DNA from: Clostridium ganghwense
GTDB lineage: Bacteria; Bacillota; Clostridia; Clostridiales; Clostridiaceae
Reading direction: 5' to 3'
DNA length: 64,000 nucleotides
Assembly (NCBI RefSeq): GCF_026735165.1
Contig: NZ_JAPQES010000001.1
Coordinates: forward strand, 744,001-808,000
Both the position numbers and the translations under genes were made by a program. Below the pieces are notes generated by a model. The model searched no databases. It had not been told where the DNA came from and saw only the letters and a list, made by a program, of their open reading frames with translations. Shown one piece after another: positions 52,921-64,000 of this stretch. Position 1 is the stretch's first letter, and each line of letters begins with the position of its first letter.

Positions 52921-53898
52921 TTAACCAATCTTAAAAAGCTCATCTCTCTCTGGTGGCGATACAATGCTTTCCTCATTTTCTTCTACTATAACTCTGTCTT
53001 TATTAGTAATATTACCTACTATTGACGCCTCAATACCATTTTCTTTTAATTTTTCTACTAATTTTTTTCCATTACTACAAGTGATTAGCATACTTCCAGA
53101 CGATATAAATCTTAGTGGATCTATAGAAAATAGTTCACATATTTTTTTTGTTATATAACTTACCGGCAATTTTTCTTTATAAATCTTAAATCCAACACTA
53201 CTACCTTCTGCAACTTCCCATAGCGCTCCTAATACTCCACCTTCTGTTATATCATGCATTGAATTTACTCCAAATTCACCGCTTATTTTACCTTCTTTTA
53301 TAACACTTAATTTTTCTATATACCTTCTAGCCTCTTCTATCTCTTGTTCACTTAAAATTTGTTTTACTTTTTCATAATAATCATTAACTACTATAGATGT
53401 TCCTTCTAAACATAGTTTTTTTGTAACTATTATATCATCTCCAATTGTTGCACCACTAGTTGCTACAGCCATATCTTTTTTTGTTTTTCCTATGACAGTG
53501 CAAGAGATAACTATTCTATTAACCGCATCTGTTATCTCTGTATGTCCTCCTAATATTTCTACATTTAATTTCTTAGTTTCATCATCTATTTCCTTCATTA
53601 TATTTTCTATATCTTTAAGCTCTGCATGTGGTGGAACTAAAATGGTTACAAGCAATCCAGCTGGTTCAACCCCACACGAAGCTACATCATTACAGTTGAT
53701 ATGTACAGCTAACTTTCCAATATTATTCTCCGCTCCTGTTATAGGATCTGTAGACATTACACATTCGTAATCTCCAAAGTTCATTACACTACAATCTTCT
53801 CCAATAGCGCTTCTTATTCTTACATCTTCTCTCCTGACACTTTTATTTCCAGTTATAATTTTGTGTAAATCCGCCCATTCAAGCTTCCCTATTTTCAT
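52921..53898 (-). CDS. AIR synthase-related protein (HypE/ThiL-like superfamily)
   Basis: A 325-residue member of the PurM/HypE/SelD ATP-binding superfamily. The N-terminal half carries IRSAIGEDCSVM and STDPITGAE (metal/ATP), then INCNDVASCGVEPAGLL. The C-terminal half has SMHDITEGGVLGALWEVAEGS. It lacks the HypE C-terminal Cys and hyp neighbours, so it is not hydrogenase maturation. The start at 53898 (MKIGKLEWADL) is chosen because AAAGGAGAG precedes it; an upstream in-frame ATG at 53931 has no such site. The reaction is unknown. Confidence 0.88.
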   Translation of the reverse strand: MKIGKLEWADLHKIITGNKSVRREDVRIRSAIGEDCSVMNFGDYECVMSTDPITGAENNIGKLAVHINCNDVASCGVEPAGLLVTILVPPHAELKDIENIMKEIDDETKKLNVEILGGHTEITDAVNRIVISCTVIGKTKKDMAVATSGATIGDDIIVTKKLCLEGTSIVVNDYYEKVKQILSEQEIEEARRYIEKLSVIKEGKISGEFGVNSMHDITEGGVLGALWEVAEGSSVGFKIYKEKLPVSYITKKICELFSIDPLRFISSGSMLITCSNGKKLVEKLKENGIEASIVGNITNKDRVIVEENEESIVSPPERDELFKIG

Positions 53899-53987
53899 AA
53901 AACTCTCTCCTTTAGTATTAAAAACTATCACAATTTATTGTTCCTTTTCATATTATTTATATAAGGATTAATTTATGGTGGTGTAAT

Positions 53988-55403
53988 ATGTTAAAATATA
54001 TAGGACCTTTTTTACGAATGAATAAACTAAATATAGAACAAATTAAATGTCAATTGTTTCACTTATCGAAAGAATCAATAAAAAATATTGTATTACATTC
54101 TAAATGCGGGATCATAATAGATCCAAAAGATTTAAGTTTTAAAAACATATCTAGTACTGATATTAACACATTAGACCTAAATTCTCCACTTTTATGTATA
54201 TACAAAAAAGCTAGTGCAGAACTAAAAGTCAAAGATAATACTTTACACTGGTCACAAGATAAAATAAAAAAAGATATATATATATCTAGTAATGCTTATA
54301 TGACTTTGTGTCTTTTAGAGCTTATTGACTATTACAATCAATTTAAAGATATTGCTCCTGATAAGTATGTTTTTAGCAATTTATATACTAAATTTGCCCA
54401 AAAGCAATTAGATTTTTATGCTTCATACTTAAGAAATGAAGAAGGAGTTTTTGTGGATAAAAAAGACTGTACAGATTCTATAACCGGAAAAATCAAACTA
54501 AAAAATAAAAATAAGCCCTTTAAATTTTCAGATCAAGCTTTACTCATGAACGCTTATTATAAATGTTCTACTTACTTGGATGATAAACATAAAGATTCCT
54601 ATAGAAATTTTTCTTATGACATCTTAAATATGTTTATCGAATTTAAAGAAGAAATGTATGATATTTCTTTTCAAGAGCAATGTAAAGTATGCTTAAATCT
54701 GAATGTTTTTTATACTTACTCTAAAATGGATAATGTTAAGCTACTACTTCTCGATATATTTGACCTAATCTATGAAAATTACAATAACAACATATCTAAT
54801 AATTACAATTTAACAGATTTATGTTTATTACATCTAAATTCAATGCTTCTTTATAAACATACCAGTATGGATAGATTTAAAAACATAGGTAAAAAGCTTT
54901 ATAAACTTATTAAAAAATATTATGATGAGGATTCATCAATTTTCGTAAAATCTACGGAAGATAAAGAAATTGACTTTTCCGCAAAAGAAATCCTTGTATA
55001 TGTCATTTCCAATCTCTACCAAAACTATATAACTGAAGAAGACAACGATAGAATGATTATAAACGTATTTACAAATCAATTAGTGGATTCTGGAATAATT
55101 TTAAGCTGGCCAGATGTACCAAACTTAGATGATATTGAACATTATAAAGACTTTCAAGAGAAACCAGAAAATTTATTAGATGAACAATATTTTAAAATGC
55201 CTACTATAGCTAGTCCTGAAGCTAATGAATTAGCACCTGTTTTTGTTAAATCTGTAACCTATAATAAATCAAAAAAAACCTTTAAGCAAAGTAAAGCAAA
55301 CTTTGATAGTAGAAAAAACTTAGAAGTATTCTTCTTAACACTCCATTTATTAAACAATTCCTTTAAAGATTTTACTTCTAAAGACATTAATTCCTCAAAT
55401 TAA
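53988..55403 (+). CDS. Large helical protein of unknown function (471 residues)
   Basis: A soluble-looking, Lys/Asp/Asn-rich protein without signal peptide or membrane helix. Repeated patterns of amphipathic helices with aromatic residues (YMTLCLLELIDYYNQF, LLMNAYYKCSTYLDD, VYVISNLYQNYI type) spread over about 100-400 resemble an alpha/alpha repeat or six-hairpin barrel, as in some glycan-active enzymes, but no catalytic signature is identified. GGTGGTG precedes the ATG. It is divergent from the AIR-synthase-like gene and followed by a small Cys protein on the same strand. I do not recognise the family. Confidence 0.75.
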   Translation: MLKYIGPFLRMNKLNIEQIKCQLFHLSKESIKNIVLHSKCGIIIDPKDLSFKNISSTDINTLDLNSPLLCIYKKASAELKVKDNTLHWSQDKIKKDIYISSNAYMTLCLLELIDYYNQFKDIAPDKYVFSNLYTKFAQKQLDFYASYLRNEEGVFVDKKDCTDSITGKIKLKNKNKPFKFSDQALLMNAYYKCSTYLDDKHKDSYRNFSYDILNMFIEFKEEMYDISFQEQCKVCLNLNVFYTYSKMDNVKLLLLDIFDLIYENYNNNISNNYNLTDLCLLHLNSMLLYKHTSMDRFKNIGKKLYKLIKKYYDEDSSIFVKSTEDKEIDFSAKEILVYVISNLYQNYITEEDNDRMIINVFTNQLVDSGIILSWPDVPNLDDIEHYKDFQEKPENLLDEQYFKMPTIASPEANELAPVFVKSVTYNKSKKTFKQSKANFDSRKNLEVFFLTLHLLNNSFKDFTSKDINSSN

Positions 55404-55506
55404 CTTCCTATGTATCAGTATAGTAATAGACAAACATGTTTAAACTATAATAGAATCAAAACAAACTAAAGAATAAATCAAAAGGAGGGTGCTTAAATTC
55501 AATAAC

Positions 55507-55653
55507 ATGTATCCAACAACTATAAATTGCTCTGAAAATTGCATTTATTCTCAAAATGGTAAATGTACACTAAATAATATTAGCTCACTTTCAAATGTAA
55601 ATATCAATAACCTCAATTGTGCTTATTATATTTCCAAACCTTCTAAGAAATAA
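55507..55653 (+). CDS. Small cysteine-rich protein (48 residues)
   Basis: A short frame starting MYPTTINCSENCIYSQNGKC and ending SKPSKK, with four cysteines in a C-x3-C-x7-C...C arrangement, probably metal- or disulfide-bound. It resembles the tiny DUF1540-like or mis-named small Cys proteins common in clostridia. AAGGAGGG is at 55482-55489, 17 bases before the ATG, which is long; no better in-frame start is seen. It is followed at once by a terminator, supporting a real gene end. Confidence 0.55.
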   Translation: MYPTTINCSENCIYSQNGKCTLNNISSLSNVNINNLNCAYYISKPSKK

Positions 55654-55683
55654 AGCCCCCTAAAACTATTAGGGAGCTTTATT
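55652..55683. terminator. Bidirectional terminator
   Basis: AAAGCCCCCT pairs with AGGGAGCTTT between the converging small Cys gene and the OppA-like gene, with T after the stem on both strands. Confidence 0.8.
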
Positions 55684-57247
55684 CATTCTGTTTGTGTATA
55701 TATACTTTTTTTAAAATCACATTTCCTCTTTTATTTACTTCTAATCCATTTATATATCTTTTTGCACCTACTATATTTTTTGAAAAGTATAGTGGTATAC
55801 AAGGTATGTCATTATAAAGCAATTCTTCTGCGAAACTTAAATACTTTATCGCTTCACTACTATCTCCAGTTAATTTAGCTTTCAAAATTAGAACATCATA
55901 CTCCAAATTGTTATATCCATATATATTAAACTTTGAATTGCTATCCCATTTTTCTAAAAAAGCTATAGGTGAGTTATATTCTCCTATGTAATGTGTTAAT
56001 AGTATGTCATACTCTTCATTATGGATTATTTCTTTTAACATTTCTTCATTGTAACCTTCTACTGAAATTTTAATCTTAATTTTTTTTAAGTTTTTTATAA
56101 TTTCATCTACTATCTCTTTATTATTTTCATTACTATTAAGATAAACTAGCTTTATTTTTTCTCCCTTATATTCACTTTTATCTAAGAATTCCTTTGCTTT
56201 ATCTAAATTACTATAATTAGCAAATAAGATTTTGTTTTCACCACTAGATTTAATACTGCTTGGAATAAAACTATTCGCCCCTTCCCCTAACACTATGTTG
56301 TTTATAATATTTTTTCTATTTATGCAATAGCTAATACACTTTCTAAAGTTAATATCTTTAATTATTCCTTCCTTATTAAAATTAAAGTTTAAACTCATCC
56401 CGTTTATTGAAGGAGATCTGAATAATTCTTTTGCTTTAATAAATTCATTTATTTGATTCATTGGTGGATTAGTTATTATATCAATTTCATCCCATTTATA
56501 ATCAGCTAATGCAAAAGCAATAGCTTCTTCATTTTTCATGTGTATCTTATTGCTAGCAACACTTTTCTCATCCCAGTACATTTGATTTTTAACTAAAGAA
56601 AGTTCTTCTTTCTCTAAAATGCTATCCAACTTAAAAGGTCCTGAATATAATATTAAAGAAAAATTATTCTTCCATTCTTTTAAATATTTAAAATCTTTTC
56701 TTAATACATAGATTGGTTGGCTTAAAATATTTAAAAAATAGCTGCATGCATAATTTAATCTTATTTCTAATGTTTTATTATCTTTTGCCATTACAGCAAC
56801 TTTACTAAAATCTACTTTATTTTCAGCATAGTCTCTAGCTCCAAAAATACAATATAATTGTTGTTTATATATATTATTTTCATTTTTTAATAAATTTGAA
56901 AATAAATTCACAAAATCTTCAGCTACTATATCACTTCCATCACTCCATTTAGCATCATTTCTTATAGTAAATATGTAAGATAGCTTATCCTCACTTATTT
57001 CCCACTTAAAAGCTAATGCTGGCACTATCTTTCCTTTCTTGTCCATAGATACTAATCCTTCAAATAAACATAAAAGTAAGTCTTCCTGTCTTATATTATG
57101 CCTATCTAACATTATTAAGTCTTCTGGAAGCTTTCCTATATTGTATACTATATAATCTCTTACTTCTGTGTTTACTACTTTTTTTTGTATACAGCCACTT
57201 CCAAGTGTCATACATAAAATCAAAAATACAACTATAAACTTTTTCAT
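55679..57247 (-). CDS. Oligopeptide-type ABC transporter substrate-binding lipoprotein
   Basis: A protein of about 522 residues in the SBP_bac_5 (OppA/DppA) family. It has a lipoprotein signal peptide with Cys after GSG (about residue 19), then the family segments EDLLLCLFEGLVSMDKKGKIVPALAFKWEIS and IRNDAKWSDGSDIVAEDFV. The ATG at 57247 follows GGATGAT; an in-frame TTG six bases upstream is less likely. No permease or ATPase gene is adjacent, so it either uses a distant transporter or acts as a peptide receptor. Confidence 0.92.
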   Translation of the reverse strand: MKKFIVVFLILCMTLGSGCIQKKVVNTEVRDYIVYNIGKLPEDLIMLDRHNIRQEDLLLCLFEGLVSMDKKGKIVPALAFKWEISEDKLSYIFTIRNDAKWSDGSDIVAEDFVNLFSNLLKNENNIYKQQLYCIFGARDYAENKVDFSKVAVMAKDNKTLEIRLNYACSYFLNILSQPIYVLRKDFKYLKEWKNNFSLILYSGPFKLDSILEKEELSLVKNQMYWDEKSVASNKIHMKNEEAIAFALADYKWDEIDIITNPPMNQINEFIKAKELFRSPSINGMSLNFNFNKEGIIKDINFRKCISYCINRKNIINNIVLGEGANSFIPSSIKSSGENKILFANYSNLDKAKEFLDKSEYKGEKIKLVYLNSNENNKEIVDEIIKNLKKIKIKISVEGYNEEMLKEIIHNEEYDILLTHYIGEYNSPIAFLEKWDSNSKFNIYGYNNLEYDVLILKAKLTGDSSEAIKYLSFAEELLYNDIPCIPLYFSKNIVGAKRYINGLEVNKRGNVILKKVYIHKQNE

Positions 57248-57351
57248 ATACAATCATCCATTTCTAAATTATGTTATATCTGGATTATTGCCAAGGCGCA
57301 AAAAAATAAACAAACTTTCATAAACTAACATTTAAAAGTTGAAATTTTGTT

Positions 57352-57834
57352 TTATCTAGGCAAATATTTATAAAAATTCAGTTTTTTATTTTTAAAAACA
57401 TCAATTGTTTTTCCTCTTAAACCCAATTGCCTTTTCATAAAATAGCTATAATCTTCTAAGATGATATTTTTAGGGAAAAAAATTCTATTTCCTCTCTTAT
57501 GTATACCACCTTCAAATAATCCTGTCGTTATATATATTCCCTTATTAATTTTAGTTTTTTTCATCTTGTCTACAAAACTATCAAATTCTTCATTAAAAAC
57601 CATATCTCTTCTATCATATTTTAATAATATATTATATTTTTTACCTATAAGTTCTATTAATATTTCACTTTTCGTATGCTCCAATATGTTGTAATTTACA
57701 TTTTTTTCTTTACAGTTTTTAATCATCAACTCTAATACAGTATTTATTTTTAATCTTCTTAATCTATATTTAGCTTTTTTTATTTCTTTTCTTTTAATTT
57801 TAAAATATATAAAATCGAATATACCATTTAACAT
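57352..57834 (-). CDS. Unknown basic protein, possibly Mrr/restriction-endonuclease-like fold
   Basis: A 160-residue, Lys/Arg-rich protein. The N-terminal 35 residues form a basic helix. The core at about 45-115 (ILIELIGKKYNILLKYDRRDM then NKGIYITTGLFEGG) is arranged like the beta-strand, K, and ITTG strand of Mrr-type nuclease-fold proteins, but the catalytic D/E-x-K residues are not clearly present. The preceding ribosome site is weak (GGGGGGAAAATG). Function unknown. Confidence 0.6.
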   Translation of the reverse strand: MLNGIFDFIYFKIKRKEIKKAKYRLRRLKINTVLELMIKNCKEKNVNYNILEHTKSEILIELIGKKYNILLKYDRRDMVFNEEFDSFVDKMKKTKINKGIYITTGLFEGGIHKRGNRIFFPKNIILEDYSYFMKRQLGLRGKTIDVFKNKKLNFYKYLPR

Positions 57835-57985
57835 ATATCATTTTCCCCCCTCTAAATTAATATTCTCCTTATATTTATATGATTGTTAACTGAAATTTAT
57901 TTTATAAAACTCTTCACCAGCTAAAAAACGCCATATAACGTACTATTTCTCTCTTTTAATTTTTTTTAAAAATTTTCTTGTAAAA

Positions 57986-58020
57986 CAAAGTAAACGCCGA
58001 TTCACTCGCCGTTTACTTTG
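57986..58020 (-). terminator. Terminator after the ACT-PAS regulator
   Basis: CAAAGTAAACG pairs with CGTTTACTTTG. On the minus strand it is followed by TTTTACAAG, a weak T run, about 50 bases past the regulator stop. Confidence 0.6.
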
Positions 58021-58072
58021 CAATTACAAAATTATTTTTAAATCTTTTTAAGCGCTTCATCAAATATTTCTT

Positions 58073-59635
58073 CTAATGTTTCAATTCAGAATAATCAATA
58101 TGATATTTTTTTATTCTGTTAATTAACAATGTGTGGGTAACCCCTAATACCTTTGCAGCTTTCCTTATACTTTCATGATTTTTTAAAGCATCTATTATTA
58201 TTTCCTTTTCTATTTTTCCTAAAGTTTCTTTAAGTGAAGTTGAATTATTTGTATAATCTTTATTAAAAACATTATTTATTTTTATGTCTTGTTCTGTAAT
58301 TCTTTCTGTATAGCTCAATGCTACAGCTCTTTCTATTACATTTTGTAGTTCTCTTACATTTCCATACCACTCATAATTTAATAATTTTTTTAATGTATTA
58401 GGTGTTATTTCATTTATTTTTTTATTGTATTCTTTAGAAAATTGTTTTACATAATACTCTGCTAAAACTTTTATATCTTCTTTTCTTTCTCTTAGCGGTG
58501 GAATTATCAGAGTAAAGATATTAATTCTGTAAAACAAATCAAGTCTAAACTGATTTGATTCTACCATTACATTTAAATCTTTATTAGTTGCAGAAATAAT
58601 TCTTACATCAATATCTATTTCCTTGTTACTGCCCAACTTCCTTATCTTTTTTTCCTGTAAAACCCTTAATAATTTAACTTGTAAATGAGGAGGCATTTCA
58701 CCAATTTCATCTAAAAAAACTGTTCCTCCATTGGCTACTTCAAAAATACCCATCTTTCCATTATTTTTAGCACCAGTAAAACTTCCTCCTTCATATCCAA
58801 AAAGTTCACTTTCCAGCAGCTGATCTGGAATTGCCCCACAATTAATTGCTACAAAAGGCATAGATGATCTTCTGCTTAAATTATGTATGGATCTAGCAAA
58901 TATTTCTTTTCCTGTTCCACTCTCCCCCATAATCAAAACTGATGAATCTGATTGCGAAAAAATCTTTGCATGATTTATTGCTTCAATTATCTTAAAACTT
59001 TTACCAACAATGTCATTAAATGTTATTTGATTGTCATATCTTTTAAGATTAAATATTTTATTCATTCTTTTTGTATCTTGAAGAGTAATTATAAAACCAC
59101 ATAATATATTTTCTTCGCTAATTATTGAATTAGTACTTAATAAATAATTCTTATTATTTATTTCAATTTCTAGATCTACTATTTTATTATATTTTTTTAC
59201 ATTTTCTAAAGCTTTTTTCACTTTATTATGGTAATTAGATAGTAATACAGATATTTTTTTATTTATAACTTCTATATCCTTAATAGAAAAAATGTTTTTC
59301 AAAGCATATTTATTTATATATTTAATATTCTCATCTTTATTTAGTACAACAATACCTTGGCATACTGTATCCATTATAGTTTTAATTTCTATTTCTTTTT
59401 CCTCAACAGAAATCAAATTAATTTCTTTAATTTCTTGAACACCATCTATGTTTAAAATTTCTTTTTTAATTTTTTCCTGCAGACTAGGTTCCAATTTAGC
59501 AAATTTTATATAAATAACAAACGTATAAACTTCCATCCAAATTATATTAATTTTATATTTTACAAAAACGGCAGAGATATCATATGTCATATTAGGTCTA
59601 TCAATTGTTTTTATTTCAAGCCGTGAAATTTCCAT
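58073..59635 (-). CDS. TyrR-like sigma-54-dependent regulator (ACT-PAS-AAA-HTH)
   Basis: A 520-residue enhancer-binding protein. An ACT-like ligand domain lies at about 1-75 and a PAS domain at about 80-190. The sigma-54 AAA+ domain lies at about 205-440, with Walker A GESGTGKE, a GAFTGA-position loop reading GSFTGA, and Walker [13 protein letters not shown] Fis-type helix-turn-helix ([22 protein letters not shown]) is at the end. The ACT domain suggests an amino acid ligand, as in TyrR. Its start overlaps the FNT channel gene by 20 bases, so it is cotranscribed from the sigma-54 promoter and probably controls itself. Confidence 0.94.
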   Translation of the reverse strand: MEISRLEIKTIDRPNMTYDISAVFVKYKINIIWMEVYTFVIYIKFAKLEPSLQEKIKKEILNIDGVQEIKEINLISVEEKEIEIKTIMDTVCQGIVVLNKDENIKYINKYALKNIFSIKDIEVINKKISVLLSNYHNKVKKALENVKKYNKIVDLEIEINNKNYLLSTNSIISEENILCGFIITLQDTKRMNKIFNLKRYDNQITFNDIVGKSFKIIEAINHAKIFSQSDSSVLIMGESGTGKEIFARSIHNLSRRSSMPFVAINCGAIPDQLLESELFGYEGGSFTGAKNNGKMGIFEVANGGTVFLDEIGEMPPHLQVKLLRVLQEKKIRKLGSNKEIDIDVRIISATNKDLNVMVESNQFRLDLFYRINIFTLIIPPLRERKEDIKVLAEYYVKQFSKEYNKKINEITPNTLKKLLNYEWYGNVRELQNVIERAVALSYTERITEQDIKINNVFNKDYTNNSTSLKETLGKIEKEIIIDALKNHESIRKAAKVLGVTHTLLINRIKKYHIDYSELKH

Positions 59636-60470
59636 ATTTATCGCTCCTATTATCTTTAGATTTATTACCTTTTCTCTTCTTCTCTAAATACCTATAATGT
59701 ATTAAATAATATATTGTCCCTACACAAAATGCTCCTCCAATTATATTACCCAATGTAACTGGTAATAAATTTCCAACGAAAAAATCTTTCCACGAAAAAT
59801 ATATTCCTTCATTAGCACCTAGCAATATACCTACAGGTATAAAAAACATATTTGCAATACTATGTTCAAACCCATTTATAACAAAAGCACCTATTACATA
59901 AATAAATCCCATAATTTTTCCTGAAACTTCATCTGATGCTTCTCCTACCCTTACAGCTAAACAAACTAAAAAATTACATAAGATTCCTCTTGTAAAAGCC
60001 TGACTCATTGTCAAATTCAACTTTGCTTTAGTAATATTAATCATATATACACTAATTGATTTTTCATTAAATACTCCAGTATGTATAATAAAGAAAATTA
60101 ATATTAAACAACCAATAAAATTAGATATGTATACTAAAATCCAATTTGTAAGTAATTTTTTAATATATCTTTTTTCTTCATAAATTGGTACTATATAAAG
60201 ATTACTTCCAGTAAAAAGTTCACTTCCCGATAAAACAATAATAATTAAACCTAAACTAAAAACTATACCAAATATCAATTTAGTAAACCCCTGCCCAAAG
60301 TAAGAATTCATATCACTACATACTGTTACAGAAGTAATAGCTGCAAGACTAACGAAAATACCTGCTAAAATTCCTCCTATAAAAATCTCTTTATTTGTTT
60401 TTTCTAAAAAGCTAATAGATTTATCATATAAGCTTTTCGTTATTTCCTGTGGTGTTTTCATTTTTATCAA
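59616..60470 (-). CDS. Formate/nitrite transporter (FNT) family channel
   Basis: A 284-residue membrane protein with six helices and FNT features: the N-terminal [24 protein letters not shown], the GSELFTGSN loop, and [15 protein letters not shown] (the central His). FNT channels pass formate, nitrite, hydrosulfide or lactate; the substrate is not decided. pflBA lies 50 kb away, not adjacent. Coupling to an ACT-domain sigma-54 regulator suggests a link to amino acid breakdown, possibly sulfide export from cysteine. The GGAAG ribosome site is at normal distance. Confidence 0.93.
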   Translation of the reverse strand: MIKMKTPQEITKSLYDKSISFLEKTNKEIFIGGILAGIFVSLAAITSVTVCSDMNSYFGQGFTKLIFGIVFSLGLIIIVLSGSELFTGSNLYIVPIYEEKRYIKKLLTNWILVYISNFIGCLILIFFIIHTGVFNEKSISVYMINITKAKLNLTMSQAFTRGILCNFLVCLAVRVGEASDEVSGKIMGFIYVIGAFVINGFEHSIANMFFIPVGILLGANEGIYFSWKDFFVGNLLPVTLGNIIGGAFCVGTIYYLIHYRYLEKKRKGNKSKDNRSDKYGNFTA

Positions 60471-60514
60471 CTTCCTTTTAAATTTTTTAATGCGCTATCC
60501 CTGTTAATACTTAA

Positions 60515-60531
60515 AGCAAATTTCATACCAA
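60515..60531 (-). promoter_or_regulatory. Sigma-54 (-24/-12) promoter of the FNT operon
   Basis: The minus strand reads TTTGGTATGAAATTTGC: GG and GC are exactly ten bases apart, with TTTGC at -12. It lies about 45 bases before the FNT start. Confidence 0.82.
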
Positions 60532-60581
60532 AGTAAACCCTTGATTTTATCAGCATTTTTAAAGAACATACTAAGAATATG

Positions 60582-60670
60582 TGGTTTAATTTTAAACCAT
60601 ATCTTATAAATAACTATCCTATCAAAATATTAATGGTTTAATTTCAATACAATGGTTTAATTTTATTCCA
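60582..60670. promoter_or_regulatory. Enhancer sites for the ACT-PAS regulator
   Basis: The perfect palindrome TGGTTTAATTTTAAACCA (60582-60599) is joined by TGGTTTAATTT at 60634-60644 and by TGGTTTAATTTTATTCCA at 60653-60670 (two mismatches to the palindrome). All lie 50-155 bases upstream of the -24/-12 promoter. Confidence 0.75.
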
Positions 60671-60740
60671 TTTTGAATTTATATAATGACTTACTATGTA
60701 ATTTAATAACTTAATTATATTTTATCCTATATCTTGTTTA

Positions 60741-60767
60741 CTTAGAATAATTTAAAACTATTCTAAG
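60741..60767. repeat. Inverted repeat CTTAGAATA-N9-TATTCTAAG
   Basis: A perfect 9-base inverted repeat without a T run, in the 60471-60846 gap. Role unknown. Confidence 0.5.
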
Positions 60768-60773
60768 CAAATA

Positions 60774-60805
60774 TAAAAAACCCGTATTTTAATACGGGTT
60801 TTTTA
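60774..60805. terminator. Bidirectional terminator upstream of the FNT operon
   Basis: AAAAAACCCGTATT and AATACGGGTTTTTT form a strong symmetric hairpin just past the 87-residue membrane protein gene. Confidence 0.88.
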
Positions 60806-60846
60806 AACAATCTGAAACGCGAATTTAATCCACGTTTATTTTTATT

Positions 60847-61110
60847 TTAATATACTTTCATAAACATAAAAAACATAGTTCCAAATCCCATAAGCATACA
60901 TAAAAATGAGTTTATCCATTCTTTATTACTTAAATGTAATTGCTTAATGCTCCATAGAAACATTGTTATTACTATACTACTTTGAAATATATAATAGTTA
61001 TTAAAATAACCTAAATTAAAAATTTTGTAAGTTGAAAGCATAGTAAGTATTAAACATAAGCTAGTAATCAATACAAAAAGCCATGCAGATATACTTATAA
61101 ACTTCTTCAT
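60847..61110 (-). CDS. Small membrane protein (87 residues), unknown
   Basis: Three hydrophobic stretches at about 5-27, 37-57 and 65-84 indicate a small integral membrane protein. The preceding GGGGGATATAAGATG gives a ribosome site. It follows ligA by 36 bases and ends at a terminator, so it is probably the last gene of the pcrA-ligA unit. Family not recognised. Confidence 0.65.
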   Translation of the reverse strand: MKKFISISAWLFVLITSLCLILTMLSTYKIFNLGYFNNYYIFQSSIVITMFLWSIKQLHLSNKEWINSFLCMLMGFGTMFFMFMKVY

Positions 61111-61146
61111 CTTATATCCCCCAGTTTTCTTATCTGTTTTTATATT

Positions 61147-63144
<1,998 letters not shown>

Positions 63145-63162
63145 CTAATGTCACCGTCCTTT

Positions 63163-64000
63163 TTACAACAGTTCAATAGGGGCCATATTAAGCATAAGTT
63201 GTTTAATTCCCATATTGTCAAAAGCTATAGTTACTTTAATATCATTTGAAGTCTTTGAAGCACTAACTATTGTTCCAACTCCAAATGTTTTATGTCTTAC
63301 TTTTCTTCCAGCACTTATTTCATTGGAATCAATGCTTTTCTTACTTCCATTTCCAAAATCATTATTTGAACTTAAATTTTCATTATTTAATATAGAATTT
63401 ATAGCTTTTTCTGCTTTTCTATTTCCGAAAGTAGATATTGAATGTGAATTTAGATTATTTCTCTTGTATGCTTCTAAAGTAGCTGCTGAAGTACTTCTAG
63501 CAGTATTAGTTCTTTTTTCTGATACATTTTCACGAAGATTTAATGATATTTCATTTATAAAATCTGATTCTGAATAACTAACGCTTCTACCAAAAACTCT
63601 TCTTGTACTTGCAGAAGTCATATAAAGTTTTTCTTTTGCTCTTGTTATACCAACATAACAAAGCCTTCTTGCTTCTTCCATTTCAGCAAAGTTATCCATA
63701 CAACGTGTTCCTGGGAAAATACCATTTTCCATGCCAGCCATAAATACTACAGGAAATTCTAATCCCTTAGCACTATGAATAGTCATTAAAACTACTGTAT
63801 CTGTATCTCCGTCGTAATTATCTATATCAGATACTAATGCAATCTTTTCTAGGAAAGCTGAAAGTGATTTATCTTCAGATATATTTTCAAACTCTACAGC
63901 TGCTGACACTAATTCCTTTATATTTTCTATTCTGCTCATATCTTCTATATCGTTAGAAGCTTGAAGTACTTTTAAGTATCCAGTACTTTCAAGTATTTCT
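63163..64000 (-). CDS. pcrA: ATP-dependent DNA helicase PcrA/UvrD, C-terminal part
   Basis: The gene enters from the right window edge, so only its last 279 codons are present. Visible motifs are the 2A/2B helicase motif V segment TVVLMTIHSAKGLEFPVVFMAGMENGIFP and motif VI ARRLCYVGITRAKEKLY, then the variable linker and the PcrA C-terminal Tudor-like domain (GRKVRHKTFGVGTIVSA). The frame is open through 64000, so the ATG at 63939 is internal. PcrA unwinds DNA in repair, plasmid replication and at RNA polymerase. Confidence 0.96.
   Translation of the reverse strand, partial: EILESTGYLKVLQASNDIEDMSRIENIKELVSAAVEFENISEDKSLSAFLEKIALVSDIDNYDGDTDTVVLMTIHSAKGLEFPVVFMAGMENGIFPGTRCMDNFAEMEEARRLCYVGITRAKEKLYMTSASTRRVFGRSVSYSESDFINEISLNLRENVSEKRTNTARSTSAATLEAYKRNNLNSHSISTFGNRKAEKAINSILNNENLSSNNDFGNGSKKSIDSNEISAGRKVRHKTFGVGTIVSASKTSNDIKVTIAFDNMGIKQLMLNMAPIELL

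Noticed and set aside
52921-53898. Hydrogenase maturation factor HypE
   Set aside because: No HypE-type C-terminal cysteine and no hyp or hydrogenase genes nearby; called AIR-synthase-related instead.

Overview
The window is very AT-rich DNA with strong AGGAGG-type ribosome binding sites and a set of genes typical of an anaerobic, low-GC Firmicute: pyruvate formate-lyase, a PyrB/PyrI aspartate transcarbamylase, PyrK/PyrD, NupO/BMP-type transporters, sigma-54 enhancer-binding regulators and long tRNA arrays. Clostridium sensu stricto fits best; the species is not determined. There is no rRNA, no CRISPR array and no intact transposase or integrase.

Layout. 1-6 kb: a membrane protein of unknown function, then carAB (minus strand) behind two tandem PyrR attenuators. 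6-9 kb: pflBA (plus strand), divergent from carAB, with candidate Rex and PurR sites between them. 9-12 kb: a cluster of three paralogous small proteins plus an acidic repeat protein, then cheV. 12-18 kb: the pyrimidine operon pyrB-I-C-F-K-D-E with its own PyrR leader. 18-26 kb: a sigma-54 controlled short-chain acyl module (two GntP-type permeases, a CoA-transferase, the relic of a second CoA-transferase, an enhancer-binding regulator and a MaoC hydratase). 26-32 kb: a purine salvage operon (xpt, BMP lipoprotein, ABC transporter) behind a guanine riboswitch. 32-35 kb: two paralogous dicarboxylate/amino-acid symporters. 35.3-35.5 kb: three tRNAs. 35.8-42.3 kb: an S41 peptidase, the trehalose operon treP-treA-treR and a lipoprotein. 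42.5-49.95 kb: a probable genomic island bounded by a 46-bp direct repeat of the 3' end of tRNA-Arg(TCG). It carries acetyltransferases, a flavoprotein, a type B chloramphenicol acetyltransferase homologue, an AraC regulator and a C45-type hydrolase, but has no integrase left. 49.9-51.7 kb: a 21-gene tRNA array. 51.8-64 kb: a phosphodiesterase, an XTP/dITP pyrophosphatase, an AIR-synthase-like protein, unknown genes, an OppA-like lipoprotein, a formate/nitrite-family channel with its ACT-PAS sigma-54 regulator, ligA and the 3' part of pcrA.

The common theme is nucleotide supply and its RNA-level control: PyrR leaders on both pyrimidine units, and a guanine riboswitch on purine salvage. PurR-box-like sequences at pflBA would fit formate supply for purine synthesis. 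Two separate sigma-54 units are readable in detail (-24/-12 promoters plus upstream dyads). The accessory content is concentrated in the tRNA-Arg island. I found no convincing new defence or mobile system. The least explained items are the small-protein cluster at 9.2-10.7 kb and the lone 471-residue protein at 54-55.4 kb.
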